The translations under genes were made by a program, and so were the position numbers. The notes under the pieces are model-generated. The model was not told the DNA's origin. It worked only from the letters and a program-made list of their open reading frames with translations, and did no database searches. A DNA stretch of 64,000 nt from Oscillospiraceae bacterium. Its GTDB lineage: Bacteria > Bacillota > Clostridia > Oscillospirales > Ruminococcaceae. Every line of letters begins with the position of its first letter. The stretch's first letter is position 1. The stretch covers positions 57,659-121,658 of the forward strand of contig JAETSI010000007.1 in assembly GCA_021769725.1 (NCBI GenBank). Direction: 5' to 3'. This document shows, one piece after another, positions 52,369 through 61,012 of this stretch.

Positions 52369-53919
52369 ATTAATGATAGGTATCAGGAGCATACCGCCGT
52401 TTTTCAGACGTTCGCCGTCGAGTTCGTTTTCTTCCATAACAGCGGCAGCGCTGGTGCTGTAGCGTTTTGCGATATCCCAGATCTCCTCATTTTCCGCACC
52501 GAAATAAAGCTTTATGGAATAATCGCCGTCACGTTCTTTTTTTACAGAGTCGTCAACAGACAGACCGGTAAGCGCCGTTATCGTATTGCAGCTGCTCACG
52601 GAAAGGCGTATATCAATTCCTGCCTTTGCCGTAAGAACGCCTTCGGGAGAAATATTGTAAGAAACATCTCCGGCACTGACTTCAGCGCTGATGCTGCATC
52701 CCCCTATATCGTCCCCAAGCTCCAGCGTTTCCTCAAACGCCTCGTCCCTGTCGGACATTATCATCATGCCGGAGGGATCTATAGCTGCCATTGACCAGGT
52801 GAGCATACCTGATACAACTGCCGAACGTCCGTCGCCGGCAGAACGTGTATTGATATTTTTCGGGGCACACCACATGGCATATATTGTTTCAGGAACAGAA
52901 TCTCCCTCTGCAATTTTAGCTGTCAGACTGCGTCCTTCGCTGAATATCACCGGCTGCTGCTGCGTTCTTATATCCGACACAGACGTTTCGCATGGATATA
53001 TCGTAGAATAAGCATCCGCCGCCAGCATCACGGAAGAAGTTCTCACGGCACGACACATAAGGCGCAGTTCTATCTCGCATTTCAGAATAGTATTTTCCCC
53101 TGTTTTTCCGGCTGACGGAGTAATATCACAGCTTATCACGGAGGGCGTCACACTGCATTCAAAGGTTTCGTCGATTTCGTCAATATCCACGATCTGACTG
53201 TACGGCAGAGAGAACTTCATTGGCTCAACGGCTCCCCTGCCCTCTTTTTCGCAAGCATAGAGAATATCAATTACGGCGTCACCTTTGGCAAGAAGCTTGC
53301 CAGATATCATTTTTTTCTCGCAGTCCGGCGTTTTGCAAATGCAGCTTATGATCCCGAGCACGGGAGACTGTGTAGGAGAGATCTCAGTTTCTTCGCTTAT
53401 CCTCACAATTTTATCAATGGATATTTTCTTTGAAGCGTATCTTACAGGAATCTTCTTCACCTGTATATTCATTCCAAAAGCGTCGGATATGACTTCCTGT
53501 TCTTTCTCGCAGCACACCAGTATCTTAACGGAAACTGCTCCACGGACATCAAGACGCCGTTTGTTCACTGCTCTGAAATTAACATGGTCTGTCTTTGGCC
53601 TGATACTTATTTCCGGAGAATCGCAGACTGTGCCCAGATCGACGGTTCTGGAAAAACTCTGACGCTGCGTCACGCATCGGAGCACAGAGTCCCCCTCGCC
53701 GCAGTACAGAATGTGGATATCGCACCGCAGCTCATAGGTCATCTTATCGCCGCTTATTGAGTATCCGGTTATGACAGGCACGGTCTGGCAGCGTATAAGC
53801 CGGAATATGTCAGGGTAATAATCGGGAAGTATGTAGTCAAGCTCCACAGTCTGCTCCTGCACGCCGTCAAAGATCACCTGCGAAACCGGAACAGTCTCTC
53901 TGTTGATTTTTAAATCCAT
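52366..53919 (-). CDS. SPOCS (DUF3794) and LysM domain protein, sporulation-associated
   Basis: The 517-residue protein has two or three SPOCS-type beta domains: residues 1-140 with PDYYPDIFRLIRC, about 165-290 around the VDIDEIDETFECSV region, and a later beta-rich region. It ends in a LysM domain (ENEEIWDIAKRYSTSAAAVMEENEL, shown by its ends IWDIAKRYSTS and LIPIIN). Proteins of this layout are found in spore coats or envelopes of clostridia, and LysM binds peptidoglycan. The neighbouring spoIVA supports a spore role. AAGGAGG precedes the ATG. The stop codon lies at the edge of repeat A7. Confidence 0.87.
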   Translation of the reverse strand: MDLKINRETVPVSQVIFDGVQEQTVELDYILPDYYPDIFRLIRCQTVPVITGYSISGDKMTYELRCDIHILYCGEGDSVLRCVTQRQSFSRTVDLGTVCDSPEISIRPKTDHVNFRAVNKRRLDVRGAVSVKILVCCEKEQEVISDAFGMNIQVKKIPVRYASKKISIDKIVRISEETEISPTQSPVLGIISCICKTPDCEKKMISGKLLAKGDAVIDILYACEKEGRGAVEPMKFSLPYSQIVDIDEIDETFECSVTPSVISCDITPSAGKTGENTILKCEIELRLMCRAVRTSSVMLAADAYSTIYPCETSVSDIRTQQQPVIFSEGRSLTAKIAEGDSVPETIYAMWCAPKNINTRSAGDGRSAVVSGMLTWSMAAIDPSGMMIMSDRDEAFEETLELGDDIGGCSISAEVSAGDVSYNISPEGVLTAKAGIDIRLSVSSCNTITALTGLSVDDSVKKERDGDYSIKLYFGAENEEIWDIAKRYSTSAAAVMEENELDGERLKNGGMLLIPIIN

Positions 53920-54016
53920 ATTTGTCCTCCTTGAAATTCGATTTGTAAATCATATTCAGATGCAAGTACAAGTATTCACGATTATTTTGTTAAACAATTA
54001 TTTTTTATTCTTTCCC

Positions 54017-54045
54017 TTGACACAGAAACTTCTTTATGATATAAT
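54017..54045 (+). promoter_or_regulatory. Consensus promoter of the tRNA-Ser/tRNA-Ala pair
   Basis: TTGACA (54017-54022) and TATAAT (54040-54045) are separated by 17 bases and end 28 bases before the first tRNA. Confidence 0.85.
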
Positions 54046-54073
54046 ATATAAGTAACTTGATTCATTTTTGAAT

Positions 54074-54164
54074 GGAGATGTATCGAAGTGGTCATAACGA
54101 GAACGACTCGAAATCGTTTGAGCGGTAACACGCTCCGTGGGTTCGAATCCCACCATCTCCGCCA
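54074..54164 (+). tRNA. tRNA-Ser(CGA)
   Basis: The acceptor arms GGAGATG and CATCTCC frame a class II tRNA with a long variable arm (GAGCGGTAACACGCTC). The anticodon stem AACGA/TCGTT holds the loop CTCGAAA with anticodon CGA. The T arm has GTTCGAATC. The discriminator is G and the 3' CCA is encoded (54162-54164). Confidence 0.95.
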
Positions 54165-54178
54165 TCTTTATTTTAAAT

Positions 54179-54254
54179 GGGGCATTAGCGCAGTTGGGAG
54201 CGCATCACACTGGCAGTGTGGGGGTCAGGGGTTCGAATCCCCTATGCTCCACCA
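54179..54254 (+). tRNA. tRNA-Ala(GGC)
   Basis: The acceptor arms are GGGGCAT and ATGCTCC, the anticodon loop is CTGGCAG (anticodon GGC) and the T loop is GTTCGAATCC. The discriminator is A and CCA is encoded. Its 3' 47 bases are duplicated at 63600-63646, so the mobile element integrated here and rebuilt an intact tRNA on its left side. Confidence 0.95.
54208..54254 (+). other. attL: 3' end of tRNA-Ala
   Basis: The 47-base segment from CACTGGCAGTGTGGG to the encoded CCA is repeated at 63600-63646 with two mismatches (positions near 54225 and 54231). This is the expected product of site-specific integration into a tRNA. Confidence 0.9.
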
Positions 54255-54274
54255 GTTAAAATGACGTAAAATAG

Positions 54275-54310
54275 GCACTTTCTCGGTTTGAGGAAGTGCT
54301 TATTTATTTT
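54275..54310 (+). terminator. Terminator at the left end of the element
   Basis: GCACTTTCTC pairs with GAGGAAGTGC (one G-U), followed by TTATTTATTTT. It would stop transcription from the tRNA operon before the integrase gene, and replaces the original terminator now found at 63656. Confidence 0.8.
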
Positions 54311-54323
54311 GACTAAATACAAA

Positions 54324-54351
54324 TTGTGCGCTGTTTGTGCGCTATTGAGAC
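54324..54351 (+). other. Putative integrase arm-binding repeats, left end
   Basis: TTGTGCGCTGTTTGTGCGCT followed by ATTGAGAC contains two TTGTGCGC repeats. A near-identical 28-base copy (25 of 28 bases) lies in the same orientation at 63464-63491, just inside the right end. This placement is typical of integrase arm sites. Confidence 0.55.
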
Positions 54352-54422
54352 AAAAAGATATAAAAAGATATGATAAGATACGCAAAGTTAAAGGGACTAT
54401 CCAATATGGACAGTCCCTATTT

Positions 54423-55673
54423 TTATCCGATTTTTTGCATGAGTTGTTGTTCCGCCTGCTCATCAGAGCGTTTATTGTGAATTATAAGCATATCCTGTAA
54501 AACATTTGCGGCGGCTTCATCGGCTTCTGCTATACAATGTAGATATTGATTAGTTACTTTCAGATCACTATGACCTAATCTGCCTTGAACTTGCTTGACG
54601 TTTACACCGCCGTATAACAGCAATGTAGCTGACGTATGACGGAGAGCGTGAAATTTTCGATGTTTAAGACCATTCCTGTCAAGGAACTTATTGAACCATT
54701 GAGAGGGCGTTTGTGGGTACATTATTGAGCCGTCCCATTGAGTAAAAAGCCATTCGTCACCTTTCCAAGCAGTACCGAGCCGCAGACGTTCACGCTCCTT
54801 TTCGGCTTTAAGCAGACGGATAAGTTCTATACAGCTTTCGTTAATCGTCACAACTCGTATATCGTTATCCTTTGGAGCTTTCGTCATTACTGGCTGCCCT
54901 TTGAGTTTGTATGCGCTTCTTTCTATTGTTATCTTATGATTGATAAAGTCAACGTCTGAGAATTTAAGTCCCACTAATTCACCAAGCCTTGCACCGCTCA
55001 TAATTGCAAGCTGCACGATAGTTTGATATTGCAAAGGCTCGCTTTCAAGGCAGGAGAGCATTTCAGCGGCTTCTTGTTTGGTGAATATCTCTACTTTCTG
55101 AGTTATCATTTTTGGCATTGTAAGGCGATCAGCATTTGCAGGATTGGACTGTATAAGTCCAAGCTTGACGGCTTGCTTCAATATTGATTGAAGTATAGCG
55201 ACTTTACGCTTTATTGTGGACGGTGACAGTTTAGTATTGTCCTGCTCCTCATTCTTTTTTCTTATATCACCTTGCAGATACTGGACGAATTGCTGAACGT
55301 GCGCAGGTCGCAGTTCCGATAGCTTAATATGACCTAATAACGGTATAATCAGTTTGTCGATCTCATTCTTGTAAAATTCGTATGTGCGTGGTGCAAGAAT
55401 ATCCTTTTTAATATCAAGATACATGTTACAGAAGTCAGCAAGCTTTATGTTTCGGTTAGCTCCGATCTGACCGTTTCGGCACTGCTCCTCAAACAACATA
55501 GCTTGCCGCTGGACTTCCTTTTCAATCTGTTTAGAGGTCATGCCCTGAGCAGGCTTATAGCTCATTGTGTATGGTTTAAGACGTTTACCATTACTGTCGT
55601 AGCCGTGATATACTCTGATCGTGTAGGACGTTATTTCGCCGTTTTTATTCTTGCGTGGGGTTATGTTTGGCAT
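54423..55673 (-). CDS. int: Tyrosine recombinase (integrase) of the element
   Basis: The 416-residue integrase has an N-terminal arm-binding domain with the usual KNGEITSYTIRVYHGYDSNGK region. It has a SAM-like core-binding domain (residues 75-185, YLDIKKDILAPRTYEFYKN, shown by its ends) and the catalytic domain with R229 (SGARLGEL), H342-x2-R345-H346 (HALRHT), H368 (LGHSD) and Y377 (TNQYLH). It points toward the attached tRNA, the normal arrangement. It ends 170 bases from attL and starts 14 bases after the XRE repressor gene stops, so the two are co-transcribed. Confidence 0.95.
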   Translation of the reverse strand: MPNITPRKNKNGEITSYTIRVYHGYDSNGKRLKPYTMSYKPAQGMTSKQIEKEVQRQAMLFEEQCRNGQIGANRNIKLADFCNMYLDIKKDILAPRTYEFYKNEIDKLIIPLLGHIKLSELRPAHVQQFVQYLQGDIRKKNEEQDNTKLSPSTIKRKVAILQSILKQAVKLGLIQSNPANADRLTMPKMITQKVEIFTKQEAAEMLSCLESEPLQYQTIVQLAIMSGARLGELVGLKFSDVDFINHKITIERSAYKLKGQPVMTKAPKDNDIRVVTINESCIELIRLLKAEKERERLRLGTAWKGDEWLFTQWDGSIMYPQTPSQWFNKFLDRNGLKHRKFHALRHTSATLLLYGGVNVKQVQGRLGHSDLKVTNQYLHCIAEADEAAANVLQDMLIIHNKRSDEQAEQQLMQKIG

Positions 55674-55687
55674 TTTTGGAAGCCTCC

Positions 55688-56242
55688 TTAAAATGGTGCA
55701 TCACCGTCAGCAATGATTTCGTCATCTATGAAAAAGCCATTAATAATAGAATAATTATTTATAAATTTGTTTAATAATGCGTTTTTTAATCCTGCTTTCA
55801 AGTAATCCGGATAATCTGGATTAGTCATAAAATCCATAATCTTCTTATATTCATTGCAAAAATCATAGAGGCATTCATTTGTAAAATTAATTGAAAGGCT
55901 TTTTGTTCCTTCAAAATCCGAGAAATAAGTATTAATACTGCAATCTGACAATTTTGACAGTGTAATAATTGCATTAATTACTTTTTCTACTGTGAGTTCA
56001 TTGCGCTCATTTTCTGCTGTGTGTTCAGAAGATAAACCACAAAGCCAATCTAAAGATACATTAAGCTCTTGTGCTATGGCTATAGCCTTATCTATTGTCG
56101 GATTTTTAGGGTTATCTGTTGATTCATAGGTTGAAAGGGTAGCGGCTGCAATCTTAGTCCTTCTTGATAATTCAGCTTGCGATAAATCTGCTTTCAGACG
56201 AGATTCTTTCATTCTTTCAGCAAATATTTTATTATTTTCCAT
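55688..56242 (-). CDS. XRE-family repressor of the element
   Basis: The 184-residue protein has an N-terminal HTH_3 domain (residues 7-66; DLSQAELSRRTKIAAATLSTYE, shown by its ends LSQAELSRRT and SLDWLCGL). The 110-residue C-terminal part is acidic and not recognised, with no S24 protease motif. In phage satellites the Stl repressor has this layout and is released by a phage protein, so a non-proteolytic derepression is plausible. Its own promoter overlaps the palindromic operator at 56279-56303, which suggests autoregulation. GGAGGTGCAATT precedes the start. Confidence 0.85.
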   Translation of the reverse strand: MENNKIFAERMKESRLKADLSQAELSRRTKIAAATLSTYESTDNPKNPTIDKAIAIAQELNVSLDWLCGLSSEHTAENERNELTVEKVINAIITLSKLSDCSINTYFSDFEGTKSLSINFTNECLYDFCNEYKKIMDFMTNPDYPDYLKAGLKNALLNKFINNYSIINGFFIDDEIIADGDAPF

Positions 56243-56268
56243 AATTGCACCTCCTTAGTTATATTTAT

Positions 56269-56303
56269 ATAATACCATAAATTGTTGTTGTTGTCAACAA
56301 TTG
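56269..56303 (-). promoter_or_regulatory. Promoter of the XRE repressor with an overlapping palindromic operator
   Basis: On the minus strand TTGACA and TATTAT are separated by 17 bases (56269-56297). The -35 lies inside AATTGTTG...CAACAATT, with the perfect inner repeat TTGTTG-T-CAACAA (56288-56300). Confidence 0.7.
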
Positions 56304-56345
56304 TTTTTAATTAAAACAAAAAATATAACACATTACACTTGTTGT

Positions 56346-56382
56346 GTAAAATATTGCGCAAATAGTGTAATATTTTACACTC
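56346..56382. promoter_or_regulatory. Candidate operator in the divergent control region
   Basis: Twelve-base perfect arms GTGTAAAATATT and AATATTTTACAC, 13 bases apart, lie between the divergent promoters. This could be a second repressor or activator site, or a transcript hairpin. Confidence 0.5.
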
Positions 56383-56426
56383 AAAATCAAGATTGCATCA
56401 AAACTGTGAACTTTTTATAAATGCAG

Positions 56427-56455
56427 TTGACAAATCAACTAAAATATGGCATAAT
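56427..56455 (+). promoter_or_regulatory. Rightward promoter of the element with an overlapping inverted repeat
   Basis: TTGACA (56427-56432) and CATAAT (56450-56455) have a 17-base spacer. The -35 sits in the inverted repeat GTTGA-CAAA-TCAAC (56426-56439), a likely repressor site. The first gene starts 32 bases downstream behind AAAAAGGAGGGG. Confidence 0.65.
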
Positions 56456-56487
56456 AATATTAATAACAAAAAAGGAGGGGTGTTTTA

Positions 56488-56679
56488 ATGACAGGGCAGG
56501 AAATTAAGCTCATGATTAAAAGTGCAGGCATTAAACTTTGGGAGGTGGCAGAATTACTTAATATGCGTGACAGTGAATTCTCACGCCGTCTCAGAAAGCC
56601 ATTTAACGCCGATGAGGTCGCTAACATCAAACGCATCATTAACGAGCTTTCGGCTCAGAACGAGAGCACAAACAACTAA
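56488..56679 (+). CDS. Small HTH protein, first gene of the rightward operon
   Basis: The 63-residue protein has a Cro-like HTH: GQEIKLMIKSAGIKLWEVAE, then LNMRDSEFSRRLRK as the recognition region and a final helix (DEVANIKRIINELS). The position opposite the XRE repressor suggests an activator or Cro-type role. AAGGAGGGGTG precedes the ATG. The specific family is not identified. Confidence 0.7.
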   Translation: MTGQEIKLMIKSAGIKLWEVAELLNMRDSEFSRRLRKPFNADEVANIKRIINELSAQNESTNN

Positions 56680-56699
56680 TTTTACGGAGGTAGAAATTT

Positions 56700-56903
56700 A
56701 TGTTTTATGTAAAAACGAAAATCAACGAGGAAACAACGATCACAACCGAGCTTACAGACGAGAACGTATTTACCATTTGTCCTGAGTGCGGCAAAGAATT
56801 TGAAATTGACCTGTATGACGTTTTCAGCAATGACGGCGATTTATACAGTACTGCAATTTATTGCGCTGAGTGTTCTGCCAAAAGAATCAAATCAAAAAAT
56901 TAA
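56700..56903 (+). CDS. Small zinc-ribbon protein of the element
   Basis: The 67-residue protein has two CxxC pairs (CPECGKEFEIDLYD and YCAECSAKR) about 30 residues apart, so it probably binds one zinc ion. The family is unknown. It has a good ribosome site (ACGGAGG). A hairpin, CGTC-TGCT..AGCA-GACG (56904-56929), begins right at its stop codon, and a second, ACCTGCT/AGCAGGT (about 56966-56999), follows. These may attenuate transcription into the next gene. Confidence 0.65.
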   Translation: MFYVKTKINEETTITTELTDENVFTICPECGKEFEIDLYDVFSNDGDLYSTAIYCAECSAKRIKSKN

Positions 56904-57022
56904 CGTCCTGCTACGGCAATAGCAAGACGTTTGAAGCAAACAAACCATACACTATGAAATATGTTTACCTGCTTCTATTATACCACAATTTGAGCAGGTA
57001 TTCAAGAGAAACGGAGGTAAAA

Positions 57023-57340
57023 ATGCCGGAAATAAATAACAAAATGAATTTACAGGGTGTTGTACACGAAGTATCTTTAAAAAATGAGTCAACAGAGATC
57101 CCGAATCAAATTACTATACCTAAAATGTATAGCATACGTGAATCAGCAGAAATATTTGGTATATCCCAGAATTACGCACGTCAGCTTGCTTTGTCCGGAA
57201 CTGTAAAAGCCGTCCGTGTCGGCAGGGGGAAGATACTTATTAACGCAGAGAGTATGGCTGATTTCTTCAACAACAGCTATATTAACGATCAGATTTCAAC
57301 TGTAACAAGCGATATTAAGCCGATTCCGGTAAAATTATGA
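57023..57340 (+). CDS. Excisionase-like HTH_17 DNA-binding protein
   Basis: The 105-residue protein has a central MerR-type winged helix: YSIRESAEIFGISQNYARQL, then ALSGTVKAVRVGRGKILINAESMADFF (shown by its ends VKAVRVGRGK and INAESMADFF). That is the pattern of Xis/HTH_17 proteins. Flanking about 35-residue N- and 20-residue C-terminal tails are unstructured. The expected role is directing the integrase toward excision or controlling the operon. ATG 57023 follows CGGAGGT; the open frame runs 51 codons upstream. Confidence 0.75.
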   Translation: MPEINNKMNLQGVVHEVSLKNESTEIPNQITIPKMYSIRESAEIFGISQNYARQLALSGTVKAVRVGRGKILINAESMADFFNNSYINDQISTVTSDIKPIPVKL

Positions 57341-57356
57341 AAGGCGGTGAGACATA

Positions 57357-57668
57357 ATGAAAAAATATAATCCTTTTAAGGTTCTTGACTACATACCTCA
57401 TGGCAGGGAAAATTCAATTTCAATGTCTGAGCTGTCTGTTCGTATGAGATGTGATAAGAGATCAGCGAGGGCGGCAGTATTTAACGCACGCAAGGCAGGA
57501 GCAATAATCTGCTCTACTTGTGAAGGAGGAAGCAAAGCAGGATATTTTCAGTCTACTAATGTTTTCGATGTTCAACAGTTCGTTACAATGATGGATAAAC
57601 GTATGAACAGCACGGCAATATCCAAGCGCAGCGCAGAGGAATTTTTGAAACAACATGATGCTAAATGA
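57357..57668 (+). CDS. Winged-helix-like small protein of the element
   Basis: The 103-residue protein contains a likely winged helix (ISMSELSVRMRCDKRSARAA, then FNARKAGAIICSTCEGGSKAGYF, shown by its ends). The second half is polar. It precedes the primase-helicase with a 14-base overlap, so it may help replication initiation or origin recognition (inference from position). I do not recognise a family. Confidence 0.65.
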   Translation: MKKYNPFKVLDYIPHGRENSISMSELSVRMRCDKRSARAAVFNARKAGAIICSTCEGGSKAGYFQSTNVFDVQQFVTMMDKRMNSTAISKRSAEEFLKQHDAK

Positions 57669-59928
57669 AATAATTCAGTATTTTAACAATGTCAAGCAGG
57701 TCGGGGAGAATCAATATTCAGCGAACTGTCCGTCCTGTGGAGACACAAAGCGGCATCTGTACATAAGCGAGAGCGGCGGCAAGATTCTTCTGGACTGCAA
57801 AAAGGGCTGTACGTTCGGGGAGATCGTGCAGGCATCGGGGCAGAAAAAGTCTGAGTTCTTTCCGCCTAAACCTCAGAGAACGGCGTGGACGAAGCTCAGG
57901 GAGCATATTTACACTGATACAGAGGGAAAGCCTGTTGCTCGAAAGACTATTTTCGACAAGGGCGGAGGAAGTAAAACTGCGCTATGGGAGAGATACGAAA
58001 ACGGCACGTATATCAATAAACTGAACGGCTTGAAAGTACCGCCGTATCACGTTCATAATCTGAAAGAGTGCAAGTCCGTGATAATCGCTGAGGGCGAAAA
58101 GGATGTTGAAACTCTCGAAGAAATGAAATTCTGTGCAACTTGTTCTCCCAATGGAGCCGGCGGTCGGACAAGCTGGGTCAAGGGCCATAACGAGTATTTC
58201 AGAGGGAAAGCCGTTATAATCCTCACAGATAATGATGAACCGGGCAGAGAACATGGCAGGGTCACAGCCGAGAACTTGTGCGAGGTTGCCGAAAGCGTTC
58301 GTCTGATACCGTCAGAGAGCATTTATCCCCAACTTAAAGAAAAGGGCGATATATCCGATATTGTTCAGGCTGTAGGACTTGACAGGGCTAAAAGAATGCT
58401 GATAGAAGCAGTCAAAGCATCTGAGTTATACACAAAGCCTGCTCCGCTCTTTCCTGAACCTGAACACACAGAATCAGAGCGCAAAAGCTATATTGTAAAT
58501 AAATGCCTTAAACATAATGAGGAGCTTATCAGTCGTCTTGCGGAGCTGGATCCGTTGAATTATCACCATAGCGACAGAGGGTCGAGTGATCTTTTTGCGG
58601 ATATGTTCCGGCAGGACGTCAGGTATAACACTACCGCAAAGGAATGGTATTTCTATGACGGCAAGGTCTGGAAAATTGATACAGGCGGTATGTTCGTTCA
58701 CGCAAAGGCTAAACAGCTTTTTGATGCGCTTATGATCTATGCAGGCTCTATCGAGGACGAGCAGACACAGAAGCTGTTTCGTGAATATTACGGCAAATTC
58801 GGCAGTAAAAACAAGCGTGATACGCTAATAAAGGATGCCGCCGACTGCTGTTATATCAGCTCTGAGGAGCTGGACAAAAATCCGAATTTATTCAACTGCC
58901 AGAACGGCACTTTAGAGCTTGATACGATGAAATTCCGACCTCATAACAGCGAGGATTACATAACGAAGATATCTAATGTGGTCTATGATGAAAAGGCTGT
59001 CTCAGAGGACTGGAACAAGTTTATTAATGAAGTATTGCCACACGACAGAGAAAAAGTCTGCTATCTTCAAAAGGCTATCGGGTATAGCTTAAGCGGACAA
59101 TGCAGTCTTGAAACGTGCTTCATACTATACGGAGCTACCACGAGAAACGGCAAATCCACTTTAGTAAGCACCATATCATATATGCTCGGAGATTCAAACG
59201 GATATGCAAGAGCCGCACAGCCGGAAGTGCTTGCGATTCGCAAAAACAAGGACAGCCGTAACGCTTCAGAGGATATAGCAAGGCTTGCAGGCTGCCGCTT
59301 TTTGAATGTAAGCGAGCCTCCGCAAAGTATGGCATTTGATGCGGCATTGCTGAAAACTCTCACAGGCAGAGACAGAATAACGGCAAGATTTCTGTTTCAG
59401 GGTTCGTTTGAATATGTTCCGCAGTTTACATTATTCATAAATACAAATTATCTGCCGAAAGTCCTTGATGAAACACTTTTCACAAGCAACAGAATCAATG
59501 TAATCGAGTTTAACCGCCATTTTACGCCGGAGGAACAGGATGTTAACCTCAAAGACCGTTTAAGGACTGAACAGAATATTTCGGGTCTGTTCAACTGGTG
59601 TATCGAGGGATTGAAGCTGTTCAGGCAAGAGGGATTAAAGCCGCCTATGTCGGTAGGCATTGCCACAAGACAGTATGCTCAGCAGTCGGACAAGCTGGGG
59701 AATTTTATTGACGAATGCCTTGAAGAAAATCAGGGCGGAGGATGTACGGCGAAAGAAGCCTACGAGGTCTACAAAAAATGGTGTACCGACTGCGGATATT
59801 TTTCGGAGGGTAAGCAGAAGTTTATAGAACTGCTCAGAGGAAAAGCGCTTATTAGGGAACGAGAAAAAATAAATGGTATTTGGGAGAAAAGAGTTATCCC
59901 AAATTACTGCATTGCATACGAAAAATAG
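57655..59928 (+). CDS. P4-type DNA primase-helicase
   Basis: This replication protein combines priming and unwinding. The 757-residue protein has a zinc finger (CPSCGDTKRH, CKKGC), a TOPRIM-like region (IIAEGEKDVETL, ILTDNDEPGREHG) and a D5-type linker. The superfamily 3 helicase has Walker A G493ATTRNGKST502, Walker B-like RFLNVSEPP and the motif TLFINTNYLPK. It is the D5/P4 alpha-type protein used by phage satellites and small plasmids to replicate from their own origin. The start at 57655 has an immediate second ATG; GAGGA lies about 15 bases upstream. Confidence 0.92.
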   Translation: MMLNEIIQYFNNVKQVGENQYSANCPSCGDTKRHLYISESGGKILLDCKKGCTFGEIVQASGQKKSEFFPPKPQRTAWTKLREHIYTDTEGKPVARKTIFDKGGGSKTALWERYENGTYINKLNGLKVPPYHVHNLKECKSVIIAEGEKDVETLEEMKFCATCSPNGAGGRTSWVKGHNEYFRGKAVIILTDNDEPGREHGRVTAENLCEVAESVRLIPSESIYPQLKEKGDISDIVQAVGLDRAKRMLIEAVKASELYTKPAPLFPEPEHTESERKSYIVNKCLKHNEELISRLAELDPLNYHHSDRGSSDLFADMFRQDVRYNTTAKEWYFYDGKVWKIDTGGMFVHAKAKQLFDALMIYAGSIEDEQTQKLFREYYGKFGSKNKRDTLIKDAADCCYISSEELDKNPNLFNCQNGTLELDTMKFRPHNSEDYITKISNVVYDEKAVSEDWNKFINEVLPHDREKVCYLQKAIGYSLSGQCSLETCFILYGATTRNGKSTLVSTISYMLGDSNGYARAAQPEVLAIRKNKDSRNASEDIARLAGCRFLNVSEPPQSMAFDAALLKTLTGRDRITARFLFQGSFEYVPQFTLFINTNYLPKVLDETLFTSNRINVIEFNRHFTPEEQDVNLKDRLRTEQNISGLFNWCIEGLKLFRQEGLKPPMSVGIATRQYAQQSDKLGNFIDECLEENQGGGCTAKEAYEVYKKWCTDCGYFSEGKQKFIELLRGKALIREREKINGIWEKRVIPNYCIAYEK

Positions 59929-60089
59929 TATTCTTGCCTTTCTTGCCCTTTTGTATGTGAGCTACGCGAGGACTATAGAAGCTGAAAAGGTCACATTAAA
60001 AAGGGCAAAAAGGACAAACCACGAAAAATAGCCAAAAGTAAACTTTTGTCACTTTTGTCATTCATTTTCAGTAAGCGAGGTTAATATTT

Positions 60090-60644
60090 ATGACCGACAA
60101 GCAGAAATTTTTGAAAGAAGCCGTCATTCTCTGCGATTCGAGGGAACAGCAGAACCGGCATATACTTGATATATTCAATCAATCGGGCGTGAAATACGAG
60201 GTCTGCAAGCTGCCTGTGGGCGATTATTCATTCAAGGTGAACGAGCTTGATTTTCGTCTGCAATGCGCAGTTGAACGCAAGGCTAACGTTAATGAACTCT
60301 GGGGGAACATCTCCCGAGAGCGTGAACGATTCGAAAAAGAAATAGCGGCGATGCGGAATCTTACAGGCTCGGCTAATCTGATAATAGAGAACTGTCCCGA
60401 CCGTGATTTTCTTCAAAATTATAAGGTGAATCAATACGTCATGATTGCTCAGAACCGCAAAATCGAGGATATAGGACGGTACATATACAATACCCTGCAA
60501 TCGTGGAGCAGTGCCAACAGATACGGCTTGAACGTCCATTATATGCGTGGAAACGAGGGGACGGCTTCGCTGCTGCTAAATATCTTTTATTACTACTATC
60601 ACAATTACCATGAGCTTATCAAGCCTTTGAGAAAAAATGAATAA
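60090..60644 (+). CDS. ERCC4-type nuclease domain protein
   Basis: The 184-residue protein has the XPF/MUS81-type fold: VILCDSREQQ, LPVGDYSF (G44-D45-Y46) and VERKANVNELWGNISRERERFEKE, of which E62-R63-K64 is the core. The final acidic residue of the ERKxxxD motif is N68, so activity may be reduced or altered. Single-domain ERCC4 nucleases occur in phages and mobile elements, where they may process replication intermediates or host DNA. AAGCGAGG precedes the ATG. A strong GC-rich terminator follows. Confidence 0.82.
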   Translation: MTDKQKFLKEAVILCDSREQQNRHILDIFNQSGVKYEVCKLPVGDYSFKVNELDFRLQCAVERKANVNELWGNISRERERFEKEIAAMRNLTGSANLIIENCPDRDFLQNYKVNQYVMIAQNRKIEDIGRYIYNTLQSWSSANRYGLNVHYMRGNEGTASLLLNIFYYYYHNYHELIKPLRKNE

Positions 60645-60841
60645 AAAATGGGAATATTCACTTTTAAATGAATTTTTCCGAAGTTTTTTGCATAAAAAGC
60701 ATTAATACTTCCCCACTATAAAAAGGCTTTTAAATGCGCTGCAAGCCGTTGCGATTCAATTAGTGTAATTATACTATTAACAATGTGAACAGGCTTTAAC
60801 GGCAATTCTGGAAGTTCTCAGAGAGCATATATAATAAAATT

Positions 60842-60913
60842 GGAGCAGGTAATCAAGCCTGCTCCTTTTTATTTACAGCAATGACCTTTTGTACCATGTA
60901 CAACGCAGAAAAA
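60842..60913 (+). repeat. Left arm of an inverted-repeat pair, containing the terminator of the ERCC4 gene
   Basis: The hairpin GGAGCAGG/CCTGCTCC followed by TTTTT (60842-60870) stops the plus-strand operon. Together with TTTACAGCAATGACCTTTTG and TACCATGTACAACG it is the inverse of 62625-62697. The 368-base gap around it holds no gene. The part before the hairpin (60645-60840) is AT-rich with no feature I can support. Confidence 0.75.
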
Positions 60914-60969
60914 ATTATTATTAAATTATCATTTATCATAAGTTTATTAATCCGGACTTTTCGGACACA

Positions 60970-61004
60970 TAAAAAAGAACAGCAGACCGTTTCCGATCTG
61001 CTGA
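60970..61004 (-). terminator. Terminator of the minus-strand accessory genes
   Basis: On the minus strand a CAGCAGA/TCTGCTG stem is followed by TTCTTTTTT, nine bases after the stop codon of the 84-residue protein. Confidence 0.8.
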
Positions 61005-61012
61005 TATGTAAT

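Noticed and set aside
54423..59928. Complete prophage
   Set aside because: No terminase, portal, capsid, tail, lysis or S24-type repressor gene is present in the 9.4-kb element.
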